Source: CALMFG01 sp963666035 (GTDB lineage Bacteria; Bacillota; Clostridia; Christensenellales; CALMFG01). Taken from it: a stretch of DNA of 36,492 nucleotides. The position numbers and the translations under genes were made by a program. The stretch is from contig CAXXJI010000015.1 in assembly GCA_963666035.2 (NCBI GenBank), forward strand, positions 1 to 36,492, given 5' to 3'. Shown here in pieces: positions 17,065 to 25,616 of the stretch (the first letter of the stretch is position 1; every line of letters starts with the position of its first letter). The notes beneath the pieces are model-generated. The model saw only the letters and a list, made by a program, of their open reading frames with translations, did not search any database and was not told the DNA's origin.

Positions 17065-18519
17065 ATGATAATACTCTATATTGCACTCATACTGTTGGGC
17101 TTGCTGGTCGCGATACTGCTGCTCAATACCATCAAAGCAAAACCAAAGGAAGCCGCGCCGCAAAAGGCCGAACCGTTGAATCTGGATGCGGAAAAGTTGG
17201 CAGAGCATTTAAGCGGAGCCATTCAAATTAAGACAGTGTCCAGCGCAACGATGGAAGGCGTGGACCAGGATGCATTCTTTGGGTTCCATACTTACTTGGA
17301 AAAAACCTATCCCAAACTGCACAGCACGCTGACAAAAGAAACGGTGAACACCTACAGCCTGCTGTATACATGGAAAGCAAAGAAGCCGGATAAGAAACCG
17401 CTGCTGATAATGGCGCATATGGACGTGGTGCCTGTAGAACCCAAGACATTGGGTGATTGGACCTATCCGCCCTTTTCGGGCGAAATCGCCGACGGATATA
17501 TCTGGGGACGCGGGACGCTGGACATGAAAGGTCAGCTGATCTCGGTCTGCGAGGCGGTGGAGTACGCAATCGAGAACGGGTTTGAACCCAAACGGGATAT
17601 CTATCTGGCGTTTGGGCACGATGAAGAAAACTCGGGTCTTTTAGGCGGCAAACAGGTTGCAGAACTGGTGAAAAGCCGCGGGATTGTCCCTGAACTGGTG
17701 GTGGATGAGGGCGGTGCTGTGGTGGACGGCAAAATGCTGGGACTCAACGGTATGCTCGGGCTGATCGGTATTGCCGAAAAAGGTTATGCGGATATCACCA
17801 TAGAGGCCACAGCCAAAGGCGGGCATGCGTCTCAGCCGCCAAAGGATACGGCGGTCAGTGAGATTGCCGAGGCGATTCTGCTTTTGAGAAAACACCAATT
17901 AAAACGCACCATGAACGTGCCGCTGAAGGGTTTTTTAAAGGCGCTGTCGCCGAGCATGCCTTTCGGCTTAAAGATCGTCATCTGCAATCTTTGGCTGTTT
18001 AAGGGACTGCTTTTAAAGGTGCTTGGCAAAGGGAACACCAGCAACGCGCTGACGAGAACCACCTTTGCGCCCACTCAGCTGACCGGAAGTCCGGCTTCCA
18101 ATGTGCTGGCTCAGAGCGCCACGGCGACCATCAACTTTCGTATTTCGCCGGACGACAGCGTGGACAAATTGATTTCGCACATTGAAAAGGTGCTGAAAAA
18201 AACCGACGTGAAGATTGTAAACGTCATGGCGCACAACCCCACTCAGCCTTCGGATATTACTTCCGATGCATATGCGCTGGTGCGGGACACGGTAAAACAG
18301 GTGATGCCGGATTTGATGGTGGCGCCTTATCTGATGGTGGCGGCGACCGACAGCCGGCAGTATGCCGGTATCGCGGAGAACATCTTCCAGTTTTGCCCTT
18401 ACCGTTCGATGGCCGAAGACCTTGGTACCATCCATGCGACAAACGAGCGCATGAAAAAAGAATGCTTGGCCGAGGGCGTGGAATTCTTTATTCGTTTATT
18501 GAACAATTGTAACGCATAA
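17065..18519 (+). CDS. Membrane-anchored M20 family peptidase (CPS1/PM20D1-like)
   Basis: A 484-residue zinc peptidase or amidohydrolase. An N-terminal hydrophobic helix (1-22) would anchor it in the membrane. The M20 core follows with all expected residues: H118 and D120 (MAHMDVVPV), D153 (GRGTLDMKG), E187-E188 (GHDEENSG), D214 (VVDEGG) and a late His, H457 (GTIHATNERM). The lid domain carries KGGHASQPP. Length and motif spacing resemble yeast carboxypeptidase S and animal PM20D1, which cleave C-terminal residues from short peptides or hydrolyse N-acyl amino acids. Whether the catalytic domain faces in or out is uncertain: the helix is followed by Lys-rich sequence, which favours an inward face. 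Last gene of the operon. Confidence 0.9.
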   Translation: MIILYIALILLGLLVAILLLNTIKAKPKEAAPQKAEPLNLDAEKLAEHLSGAIQIKTVSSATMEGVDQDAFFGFHTYLEKTYPKLHSTLTKETVNTYSLLYTWKAKKPDKKPLLIMAHMDVVPVEPKTLGDWTYPPFSGEIADGYIWGRGTLDMKGQLISVCEAVEYAIENGFEPKRDIYLAFGHDEENSGLLGGKQVAELVKSRGIVPELVVDEGGAVVDGKMLGLNGMLGLIGIAEKGYADITIEATAKGGHASQPPKDTAVSEIAEAILLLRKHQLKRTMNVPLKGFLKALSPSMPFGLKIVICNLWLFKGLLLKVLGKGNTSNALTRTTFAPTQLTGSPASNVLAQSATATINFRISPDDSVDKLISHIEKVLKKTDVKIVNVMAHNPTQPSDITSDAYALVRDTVKQVMPDLMVAPYLMVAATDSRQYAGIAENIFQFCPYRSMAEDLGTIHATNERMKKECLAEGVEFFIRLLNNCNA

Positions 18520-18588
18520 ATTGATTCGTTTTCGGGTATTTAAGGCCCGATGGTATTATCTATATATTATTTTTGGAGGGTTTAAACG

Positions 18589-19455
18589 ATGAGTAAATAT
18601 GTGATTACCACCGAGACCAACTCGGAGATTCCATGGCAGTTTGCAAAAGAGCACGGTGTCCCGTTTTTCAGAATGCCGTATTCAGTGGATGGTGTGGAGG
18701 CCGATTACGACCTTGGCGAAAACACTGATTTTCAAGCGTTTTTTACGAAATTAAAGAACGGTGCGCAGGCATCAACATCCACCAAATCGCCTTATGACGT
18801 CGAACAGTTTTTCCGTGCACAGTTGGATCAGGGGCTGGATGTTCTGCATCTCGGGTTTTCATCTCAGCTTTCGGCACATTTTTCTATCTGCAAAGGGCTT
18901 TTGGAGACGCTTAAGGGAGATTACCCTAAACAGCGGATTGAGATGATCGATACCATGCGCATCTCTATGCCGATGGGGCTGATCGTGATGGAAGCCGTGG
19001 CGATGATGGAAGCGGGAAAGAGCTTTCAAGAGGTCTATGACTGGGTGCAAGTCAACAAACTCCGCGGACAAGGCTGGTTCACGGTGGATGATCTCATGTA
19101 CCTTAAACGCGGCGGCCGACTTTCGGGTACGGCGGCGGTGCTGGGTACGATGATGGAGGTCAAGCCCGTGCTGATTTTGGACGATATGGGCAAGATCGTG
19201 GTGCACGATAAGATTAAGGGAAGAAAGAATGTCATAAAGTATCTGGAAAAAACACTGGAAGAAAACATTGGCGATCCGGCGGAATCCAATGTCGCTATTC
19301 TGCACGCCATGAATCTTGAGATGGCCGAAGACTTAAAAGCGCGTTTGGAGAAATTCGCTGATTTTAAACATCTGTGGATTCAGGATATCGGACCAGTCAT
19401 CGGGTCGCATACCGGACCTGGCGTTTTGGCGGTATGTTTTCTTAAAAAAGCATAA
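18589..19455 (+). CDS. DegV family fatty-acid-binding protein
   Basis: A 288-residue EDD/DegV-fold protein. DegV proteins bind a fatty acid, and several (FakB) present it to the kinase FakA for incorporation into phospholipid. The STKSPYDVEQFF segment near residue 64 (normally T-S-Q-P-S in FakB), FSSQLS near 92, the LKRGGRLSG block near 173 and the C-terminal IGPVIGSHTGPG are characteristic. No fakA-like kinase lies nearby. Strong GGAGGG site upstream. The beta-CASP gene follows 34 bases downstream, so the two may share a transcript. Confidence 0.92.
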   Translation: MSKYVITTETNSEIPWQFAKEHGVPFFRMPYSVDGVEADYDLGENTDFQAFFTKLKNGAQASTSTKSPYDVEQFFRAQLDQGLDVLHLGFSSQLSAHFSICKGLLETLKGDYPKQRIEMIDTMRISMPMGLIVMEAVAMMEAGKSFQEVYDWVQVNKLRGQGWFTVDDLMYLKRGGRLSGTAAVLGTMMEVKPVLILDDMGKIVVHDKIKGRKNVIKYLEKTLEENIGDPAESNVAILHAMNLEMAEDLKARLEKFADFKHLWIQDIGPVIGSHTGPGVLAVCFLKKA

Positions 19456-19489
19456 CAACTTAAAATTATATACAACTATGGAGTAACAA

Positions 19490-21088
19490 ATGAAGATTAA
19501 ATTTTACGGAGCCGCACGTTTTGTGACCGGTTCCAGCTATATGGTAGAGACCAAAAGCGCAAAATTCCTGGTGGACTGCGGGATGCGGCAGGGCGCGGAC
19601 GAGAAGCGCATGGACCCCGGTATGTTTCCGTTTAACGCAGGCGACATTGACTTTGTTGTTTTGACGCATGCGCATATTGACCACAGCGGTTATCTGCCGC
19701 TTCTGGTTAAGCGCGGCTTCACGGGCCAGATTTTTGCCACAACTGCTACCGCCGAGCTTTGTTCCATCATGCTTCCGGACGCCGGGCATATTCAGGAGAT
19801 GGACGTGGAGTGGAAGAACCGCAAACGGATGCGGGAAGGCAAGACGGCCATTCCGCCGCTGTATACTGTGGCGGACGCGGAAAACAGTTTGAAGTATTTT
19901 AAGGGCATGGTGTACGGCCAGGTGATGGAAGTTGCGCCTGATATTCAATTGTGTTTTCAGGATGCGGGGCATCTGTTGGGCTCTGGCTCGGCTGAAATTT
20001 GGGTGACCGAAGACGGAAAAACCGAAAAAATCGTATTCAGCGGGGATATCGGTAACAGAGATAAACCGATCATCAAAGACCCCACCTATCTTCAGGCCGC
20101 CGATTATGTGGTGATGGAATCCACTTACGGCAACCGTCTGCATGATAATACCGCACCTTCCGAAGTGCAGCTGCGTGAAGCGCTGAAAGCGGCGATCAAG
20201 CGGGGCGGTAATATCGTCATTCCGGCCTTTGCCGTGGGCAGGACACAGGAAACATTGTATGATATTGCACTGCTCTTAAAAGATAAGTCCGTACCCGGCC
20301 TTGAGAAGATGCCGGTCTATATTGATTCGCCGCTCGGCATCAAAGCCACTGAGATTTTTGAACGTTGCTTTAAGGATTACTACGATCAGGAAGCGATGGC
20401 GTTAAAAAACAAGGGGATTGACTTTTTGAATTTTGAAACCCTGCATATCGCCGAAACAGCGGATGAAAGCAAAGCGATTAACTTTCTGGATAAACCCGCT
20501 ATTATCATCTCCTCCAGCGGTATGTGCGACGCAGGGCGCATCAAGCATCATCTGAAGCACAACCTCTGGAAAAAGGATGCCACCATTATCTTTGTGGGAT
20601 ATCAGGCGGTGGGAACCACCGGACGAGCCATTTTGGACGGTGCGGACAGCGTAAAAATTTTTGGAGACCGCGTGATGATTAATGCCGCCATTGAGCACAT
20701 CGAAGGTTTAAGCGGTCATGCGGATAAAGCGGGGCTCTTAAAATGGATTACCGAGTTTGATGAAAAACCCAAAAAAGTGTTCATCACACATGGCGAAGAA
20801 CAGGTGGCGCTCGGGTTTGGCGAAGAACTGAAAGCTTTGGGGTTTGATGCGGCAGTACCGCATTACGCCGAGGTTTATGATACCAAGGAAATGGCTTCTT
20901 TCCAGACGGCGGCGGCAGAAACCGGTGTGCCGGAATTGGATGAGGACGAAACAGAATATATGCGTGCAATTTCAATTATCAAGCGCTTTATGTCGGCGAA
21001 TGACCCGAATGCTGCCGATGTGAAAAACGGCGATGCTTTCTTAAAAGACGTCAAAACGCTGGTGGAGAAATGGGGCATAAAAGGCTGA
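19490..21088 (+). CDS. Metallo-beta-lactamase/beta-CASP RNA-processing nuclease homologue
   Basis: A 532-residue protein of the CPSF73/YsgA-like bacterial group. The zinc motif THAHIDHSG (H60, H62, D64, H65), DAGHLLGS, SGDIGN and ESTYGNR belong to the MBL part. VIPAFAVGRTQE, the beta-CASP cap with IISSSGMCDAGRIKHHL, and GLSGHADK.....W follow, together with a late FITHGE motif. Related enzymes cut RNA endo- or exonucleolytically. A C-terminal extension of about 70 residues after the RNA-specificity motif is rich in charged residues. It may be cotranscribed with degV. Substrate RNA cannot be inferred. Confidence 0.93.
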   Translation: MKIKFYGAARFVTGSSYMVETKSAKFLVDCGMRQGADEKRMDPGMFPFNAGDIDFVVLTHAHIDHSGYLPLLVKRGFTGQIFATTATAELCSIMLPDAGHIQEMDVEWKNRKRMREGKTAIPPLYTVADAENSLKYFKGMVYGQVMEVAPDIQLCFQDAGHLLGSGSAEIWVTEDGKTEKIVFSGDIGNRDKPIIKDPTYLQAADYVVMESTYGNRLHDNTAPSEVQLREALKAAIKRGGNIVIPAFAVGRTQETLYDIALLLKDKSVPGLEKMPVYIDSPLGIKATEIFERCFKDYYDQEAMALKNKGIDFLNFETLHIAETADESKAINFLDKPAIIISSSGMCDAGRIKHHLKHNLWKKDATIIFVGYQAVGTTGRAILDGADSVKIFGDRVMINAAIEHIEGLSGHADKAGLLKWITEFDEKPKKVFITHGEEQVALGFGEELKALGFDAAVPHYAEVYDTKEMASFQTAAAETGVPELDEDETEYMRAISIIKRFMSANDPNAADVKNGDAFLKDVKTLVEKWGIKG

Positions 21089-21138
21089 AAAAGCCCGAAC
21101 GGGAGGGCGCGGGAAATGTAAAGTTTTTATGACCGCGC

Positions 21139-21167
21139 TTGCCTATTATATAACAATATGACATAAT
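21139..21167 (+). promoter_or_regulatory. Putative promoter for the tethered binding protein
   Basis: TTGCCT, a 17-base spacer, then CATAAT, about 87 bases upstream of the start codon. Moderate match. Confidence 0.5.
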
Positions 21168-21254
21168 GGCACTTAAAGAAATTCAAAGTGTTTATTTGTG
21201 AAGCGTTTCATACATTTCAAGCTATTTTCAGGCGATTGATAAAAGGATAGGGTT

Positions 21255-22901
21255 ATGCCGAGATATACAAAAAAATCGAACACACGCGGGCCGTTGACGC
21301 GTTCAAAAAAGCGGACATCTCCTTTAAGAAAACCGCTTTCTTCAGCACCCAAAAAGCAAGCAGCTTATGCGCCGGGGGCCACGACCAAAGCGCCGACGCG
21401 CAAGCCGGCGGGACCTTCCCGTGTTTCCTATTCCCGAGGCAGAACTGCCGGCGGACAGATTGGTCTATGGTTTAAAGTGCTTCGCGCACTTTCCATCAAA
21501 TACCGCGGTTGGTTTGTTGCCGGTTATATCACACTGGGAGTAATCGTGGCGGCAGTTTTATTCTTTGGCGTTTTCTTTAAGGACGGCAAAATGGCAACAG
21601 CCGATGCATCGCCATCGCCATCGTCTTTTTCGGGGCTAACCGAAGCGGATGACCCGTTCCTTTCCACTTATACCGCTGAAGAGCTGGCGGGACTTTCGGA
21701 CACGGAAGGCGAATATGCCGATTTGATTGAAAGTGAAAAAGAAGCGATTGGTGTGTTTATCGGCAGTGTGGACGCCGACCAGGAAACGATGCTCCGCAAG
21801 CTGGACGAAGCGATTGATTTGGAATACGCGAACAACACCGTCAGCGGTGTGTATAAATACTATTCCACGGGGAATTCCCCCGACGACCTAAACCCGCAGA
21901 TTCAAGGGATTCGTTCTCTGGCGAATCGTGATGTAAAAGCGATCGTGGTATGTATTAAAGACGAAGAGAAATACCTGACCATCGTTAAAATGGCGAAAAA
22001 CGCCAATATGCGGGTGGTAGCGGTGGATGCGCCGGTGGATTCCGGATATGATATCAACATCATCACGGATGACAACGAGTATGGTGTTTCGGTGGCCGAG
22101 TATATCGGCAGCCACATCAGCGGCAGAGCCAACGTTGCTGAATTTATCAATACGAATAAAGACGCAGGTAACGGTACAAGATTGACTGCATTTAATGCCA
22201 AATTGGCTGAATACTCCAATCTGAATGTGCTTTCCACGATCGACAGTGAAAATGGGAAATCGGTCAGTCGAAGCATGAGTGACCTTTTGGATGAGGGAAC
22301 AGTCGAAGCGATTTATACTGATTTTGGTCTCGCAACCAGTGTGCTGAACGAATGCATCTCGCGCGAAACCTTCCCCAAAGTATTTATCGGAGACGCAACT
22401 GCCGGGTTTGTCAAGCTGTGGTATACGCTGATGACGGCAGGTGTGGAGATTGAAGTAAAAGTGGACGAAGAAGACAAGGACAGCGAAACGATCAAACGCA
22501 CGATAACCGGCGCCGGTATGCAGGTGTATGTACGTCCCACGCCCGAAGGTGCGGCGGCCACGGCAGTGAAGTTTGCAATCCGCTTGGCTGAAGGTAAAAC
22601 ACTGAAAGCCGATATGCTGACCGAAAACAAGGTATATTATTACACCGGCGACGTCGCTGTGACCGGTGCGGTTTTGAACTATTATTACGAGCAGATAAAG
22701 GATAAAGATGATGACTTTATCTTAAACGATTGGGCCAGCGATTATGAGGTGGATCGGTATTTTGAAAGAACGACCAACCCTTACTATGCGCAGATTACCG
22801 AGACCCAAGACGAGCCCGAGGCAGAAGCATCTCCGATGCCCAGTCCGTCGGCAAGCCCTTCTGCTTCTCCCAGCGCGTCTGCATCGCCTGCGGGTTCTTA
22901 A
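21255..22901 (+). CDS. Membrane-tethered type 1 periplasmic-binding-domain protein with polycationic cytoplasmic tail
   Basis: A 548-residue protein in four parts. Residues 1-85 are disordered-looking, with 22 Lys/Arg and no Asp or Glu. Residues 86-108 are one membrane helix. About 160-505 is a sugar-binding-type (RbsB-like, Peripla_BP_4) domain, with VVAVDAPVDSG and TDDNEYGVSVAEYI typical of that fold. About 515-548 is an acidic then Ser-Pro-Ala repeat tail. There is no lipobox and no cleavable signal, and no ABC permease or ATPase gene is adjacent. The solute-binding domain is thus displayed outside, tethered to a DNA- or RNA-binding-like basic tail inside. The ligand is probably a sugar or similar small molecule. 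It could be a scaffold, a sensor or an orphan solute receptor; none is proved. Confidence 0.82.
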   Translation: MPRYTKKSNTRGPLTRSKKRTSPLRKPLSSAPKKQAAYAPGATTKAPTRKPAGPSRVSYSRGRTAGGQIGLWFKVLRALSIKYRGWFVAGYITLGVIVAAVLFFGVFFKDGKMATADASPSPSSFSGLTEADDPFLSTYTAEELAGLSDTEGEYADLIESEKEAIGVFIGSVDADQETMLRKLDEAIDLEYANNTVSGVYKYYSTGNSPDDLNPQIQGIRSLANRDVKAIVVCIKDEEKYLTIVKMAKNANMRVVAVDAPVDSGYDINIITDDNEYGVSVAEYIGSHISGRANVAEFINTNKDAGNGTRLTAFNAKLAEYSNLNVLSTIDSENGKSVSRSMSDLLDEGTVEAIYTDFGLATSVLNECISRETFPKVFIGDATAGFVKLWYTLMTAGVEIEVKVDEEDKDSETIKRTITGAGMQVYVRPTPEGAAATAVKFAIRLAEGKTLKADMLTENKVYYYTGDVAVTGAVLNYYYEQIKDKDDDFILNDWASDYEVDRYFERTTNPYYAQITETQDEPEAEASPMPSPSASPSASPSASASPAGS

Positions 22902-22952
22902 AGAAAACGGTGTGAGCTGATTTTCAAGGTGAAATGATATAAAGAAAACGAT

Positions 22953-22979
22953 AAACCGCCGATATCGGCGGTTTTTTTG
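22953..22979 (+). terminator. Intrinsic terminator after the tethered binding protein gene
   Basis: A perfect 22-base palindrome (AAACCGCCGAT / ATCGGCGGTTT) followed by further Ts. Confidence 0.9.
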
Positions 22980-23069
22980 TATATTTTTCATATGGAAAAG
23001 TCTTCAGACAATGCAGAAGATTGTGAATAAAAAGACGCACATTTTGTGTAAAAACACTAAAATATATAT

Positions 23070-23097
23070 TTGCACATACAATATATTGTGGTATAAT
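23070..23097 (+). promoter_or_regulatory. nrdJ promoter with an NrdR-box-like palindrome in the spacer
   Basis: TTGCAC and TATAAT are separated by exactly 16 bases (23076-23091), and those 16 bases match the NrdR box consensus (ACACWATATATWGTGT) at 14 positions around a perfect ACAATATATTGT core. Upstream, at about 23054-23074, lies a related AT-rich stretch with CACTA...TTGCAC that could be a degenerate second box. NrdR represses ribonucleotide reductase genes, so such a site is expected here; binding is inferred. Confidence 0.7.
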
Positions 23098-23154
23098 CTA
23101 GTTCCAAAGGTATTTCATTTATGATAAGGTTTATATAACAGAAAGCAGGAAACT

Positions 23155-25416
23155 ATGAATATTACCGAAAATGCCAGAACGGTTCTGGAGAGAAGATATT
23201 TAGTCAAAGACGAAAACGGGAATGTCACCGAAACGCCCGAGGAGATGCTGACGCGTGTGGCGCGGTATATCGCCCAAGCGGACGAAAACTACGGCGAAAG
23301 TGCCCAAACGGCGGAAAAAGAGTTTTTCGCGATGATGGATGATTTAAAATTTATGCCAAACTCGCCGACGCTGATGAATGCAGGACGCCCTCTGGGCCAG
23401 CTCTCGGCCTGTTTTGTTTTGCCCATTGAAGACAGCATGGAGGGGATTTTCTCCTCGCTGAAAAACGCGGCGCTGATTCATAAATCGGGCGGGGGAACGG
23501 GCTTTTCTTTTTCGCGCATTCGTGCGGCCGGCACCATGGTAGGTTCCACCGGCGGTGTGGCCAGCGGACCGGTCAGCTTTATGAAGGTCTATAACGCCGC
23601 CACCGAGGCGGTGAAGCAGGGCGGCACCCGCAGGGGCGCCAATATGGGCATCTTGCGCGTGGATCATCCTGACATCATGGAGTTCATCTCCTGCAAAGAG
23701 GATTTGACGCAGGTGACGAATTTTAATATTTCGGTGGGCATCACCGAAAAGTTTATGGAAGCGGTGAAAGCGAACGAGGAATATGACCTGATTGAACCGC
23801 AAACGGGCAATGTCTTAGGACAGCTGAACGCCGCCGAAGTGTTTGATAAAATTGTAAAAAACGCGCATACCAGCGGCGAGCCGGGTATTGTGTTTTTAGA
23901 CCGTATTAATCGGGATAACCCCTGCCCGACCATGGGTGAGATGGAGAGTACCAACCCATGCGGTGAACAGCCGCTGATGCCGTATGAATCCTGTAACTTG
24001 GGTTCAGTTAATTTATCCCGGTTTATCACGCAAGGCGAAAAATCGGAAGTGGACTTTGATGCTTTGGGCAAGACGGTGGATACGGCGGTGCATTTTTTAG
24101 ACAACGTTATTGATATGAATAATTATCCTTTAAAGGAGATTGACGAGACCACCAAATCTTCACGAAAAATCGGCCTCGGCGTGATGGGTTTTGCCGACCT
24201 TTTGATGATGCTGGGTGTTGGCTACAATACCAAAGAAGGGGTCAAAAAGGGCGCCGAAATCATGGAGTTTATCGAAAACAGAGCCAGAAAAGCCAGCCAG
24301 GAACTGGCTAAAAAAAGAGGCCCATTCCCGCTTTTCACGGAGTCCATCTACAAGGACGGCCCCGAACAAAGAAACTCGACGGTGACCACCATTGCGCCGA
24401 CCGGGACCATCTCGATCATCGCGGGGGCTTCCAGCGGTATTGAGCCGGTGTTCGCGTTCAGTTTTATCCGTAACGTTATGGATAACGATCATCTCCTGGA
24501 AGTCCATCCGTACTTTGAAAAAGTGGCCAAAGAAAAAGGCTGGTACAGTGCAGAGCTGATGGAGCAGATCGCCGAACAGGGAACATTGCAGCATCTGGAT
24601 GGCGTACCTGAAGAAGATAAAAGGGTCTTTATCTGTGCGCACGATGTATCGCCTTTCTACCACGTGGCCATGCAGGCAGCGTTCCAGAAATATACGGACA
24701 ATGCGGTTTCCAAGACAGTGAATTTCCCAAAAAGCGCTACTGTGGAAGAAGTGCGGGAGGTATATGAACTGGCCTATGAGTCTGGGTGTAAGGGTGTGAC
24801 CATCTATCGCGACGGCAGCCGTGACGCACAGGTTTTGAATATCGGCAAAGTCAACGACGGCAAGGAGAAGGACAGTGGTGAATCGCTGAAAACAGTGATC
24901 TCGCCCCGACCGCGGCCGGAAGTGACACAAGGCATCACGCAAAAAGTGAAAATCGGTTGCGGCAATCTCTATATCACGGTCAACTATGACGAAAACGGTA
25001 TCTGCGAAGTATTCACCAACCTTGGCCGTGCTGGCGGATGCCCCAGCCAGAGTGAGGCAACCAGCCGTCTGGCATCCATGGCGCTGCGTTCGGGCGTGGA
25101 GGTGGAAAACGTCATTGAGCAGCTGCGCGGCATCCGGTGTCACTCCACATTGCGCAAAAAAGACGAGGATATCAAGGTGCTTTCATGTCCAGACGCGATT
25201 GGTCGGGTTTTGGAGAAAGTTCTGGAAGTCCAAAAAGAAACTTTCCCGGAGGACAGCCATAACCGCCATCGGGATATTGTGCGCGGCGAAAGCGTGACGC
25301 AGATCAGCAAAAAGATTTCGGTGAAGAAATCGGTTTGTCCGGAATGTGCTTCCGAGATGGAGCAGGAGGGCGGATGCAGTGTGTGCCGTTCCTGCGGCTA
25401 TTCTAAATGCGGATAA
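23155..25416 (+). CDS. nrdJ: Adenosylcobalamin-dependent ribonucleotide reductase (class II)
   Basis: A 753-residue class II RNR that reduces ribonucleotides to deoxyribonucleotides using coenzyme B12. It needs no partner radical subunit and no oxygen. The active-site loop NPCGEQPL gives C269 and E271; the redox pair is C86 (LSACFVLP) and C280 (YESCNLGSVNL). The substrate phosphate and effector regions (KSGGGTGFSFSRIR, QGGTRRGANMG, APTGTISIIA) are intact. The C-terminal part carries the extra domain of the TSCPD type (GGCPSQSEATSRLAS) and a final CPEC...CRSCGYSKCG zinc-ribbon/redox tail. The start has AGGA upstream. The gene stands alone, with promoter and terminator. The cobO gene in this window supports its cofactor. 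Confidence 0.97.
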   Translation: MNITENARTVLERRYLVKDENGNVTETPEEMLTRVARYIAQADENYGESAQTAEKEFFAMMDDLKFMPNSPTLMNAGRPLGQLSACFVLPIEDSMEGIFSSLKNAALIHKSGGGTGFSFSRIRAAGTMVGSTGGVASGPVSFMKVYNAATEAVKQGGTRRGANMGILRVDHPDIMEFISCKEDLTQVTNFNISVGITEKFMEAVKANEEYDLIEPQTGNVLGQLNAAEVFDKIVKNAHTSGEPGIVFLDRINRDNPCPTMGEMESTNPCGEQPLMPYESCNLGSVNLSRFITQGEKSEVDFDALGKTVDTAVHFLDNVIDMNNYPLKEIDETTKSSRKIGLGVMGFADLLMMLGVGYNTKEGVKKGAEIMEFIENRARKASQELAKKRGPFPLFTESIYKDGPEQRNSTVTTIAPTGTISIIAGASSGIEPVFAFSFIRNVMDNDHLLEVHPYFEKVAKEKGWYSAELMEQIAEQGTLQHLDGVPEEDKRVFICAHDVSPFYHVAMQAAFQKYTDNAVSKTVNFPKSATVEEVREVYELAYESGCKGVTIYRDGSRDAQVLNIGKVNDGKEKDSGESLKTVISPRPRPEVTQGITQKVKIGCGNLYITVNYDENGICEVFTNLGRAGGCPSQSEATSRLASMALRSGVEVENVIEQLRGIRCHSTLRKKDEDIKVLSCPDAIGRVLEKVLEVQKETFPEDSHNRHRDIVRGESVTQISKKISVKKSVCPECASEMEQEGGCSVCRSCGYSKCG

Positions 25417-25450
25417 GGAATTAAAAACCCTTGACATAATAAATCATTTG

Positions 25451-25479
25451 ACCGTCTGTCAAAGCGCAGGCGGTTTTTC
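25451..25479 (+). terminator. Intrinsic terminator after nrdJ
   Basis: Stem ACCGTCTG with CAGGCGGT (one G-T pair), an eight-base loop, then TTTTT. Confidence 0.8.
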
Positions 25480-25538
25480 TTTTGCGATTTTTCGGCTGGC
25501 AAAAACTGACGAGGAAATAGCAGACACCTAAAAATCCC

Positions 25539-25567
25539 TTGCAAGAAGCGCCAAAATAATATATTAT
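25539..25567 (+). promoter_or_regulatory. Putative sigma-A promoter for gap
   Basis: TTGCAA, a 17-base spacer, then TATTAT, about 50 bases upstream of the start codon. Confidence 0.65.
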
Positions 25568-25616
25568 TTTATGTGGTAAAAAGATTTCTATTTATTAAAT
25601 TAGGAGGAAAAAACGA

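Noticed and set aside
18520..18588. Hairpin CGGG...CCCG between the M20 peptidase and degV as a terminator
   Set aside because: Only four base pairs and no T-run follow; not enough for an intrinsic terminator.
22830..22898. Tandem repeat or CRISPR-like pattern in the 3' end of the tethered binding protein gene
   Set aside because: It is a Ser-Pro-Ala codon repeat within the reading frame, with irregular units and no spacers.
22980..23154. Cobalamin riboswitch upstream of nrdJ
   Set aside because: The region is short and AT-rich, with no recognisable B12-box, and is better explained by a promoter with an NrdR-like site.
24160..25143. Long open frame on the minus strand (327 residues) inside nrdJ
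   Set aside because: It lies entirely inside the well-supported nrdJ gene, has no ribosome binding site and its translation is His/Arg/Phe-rich shadow sequence.
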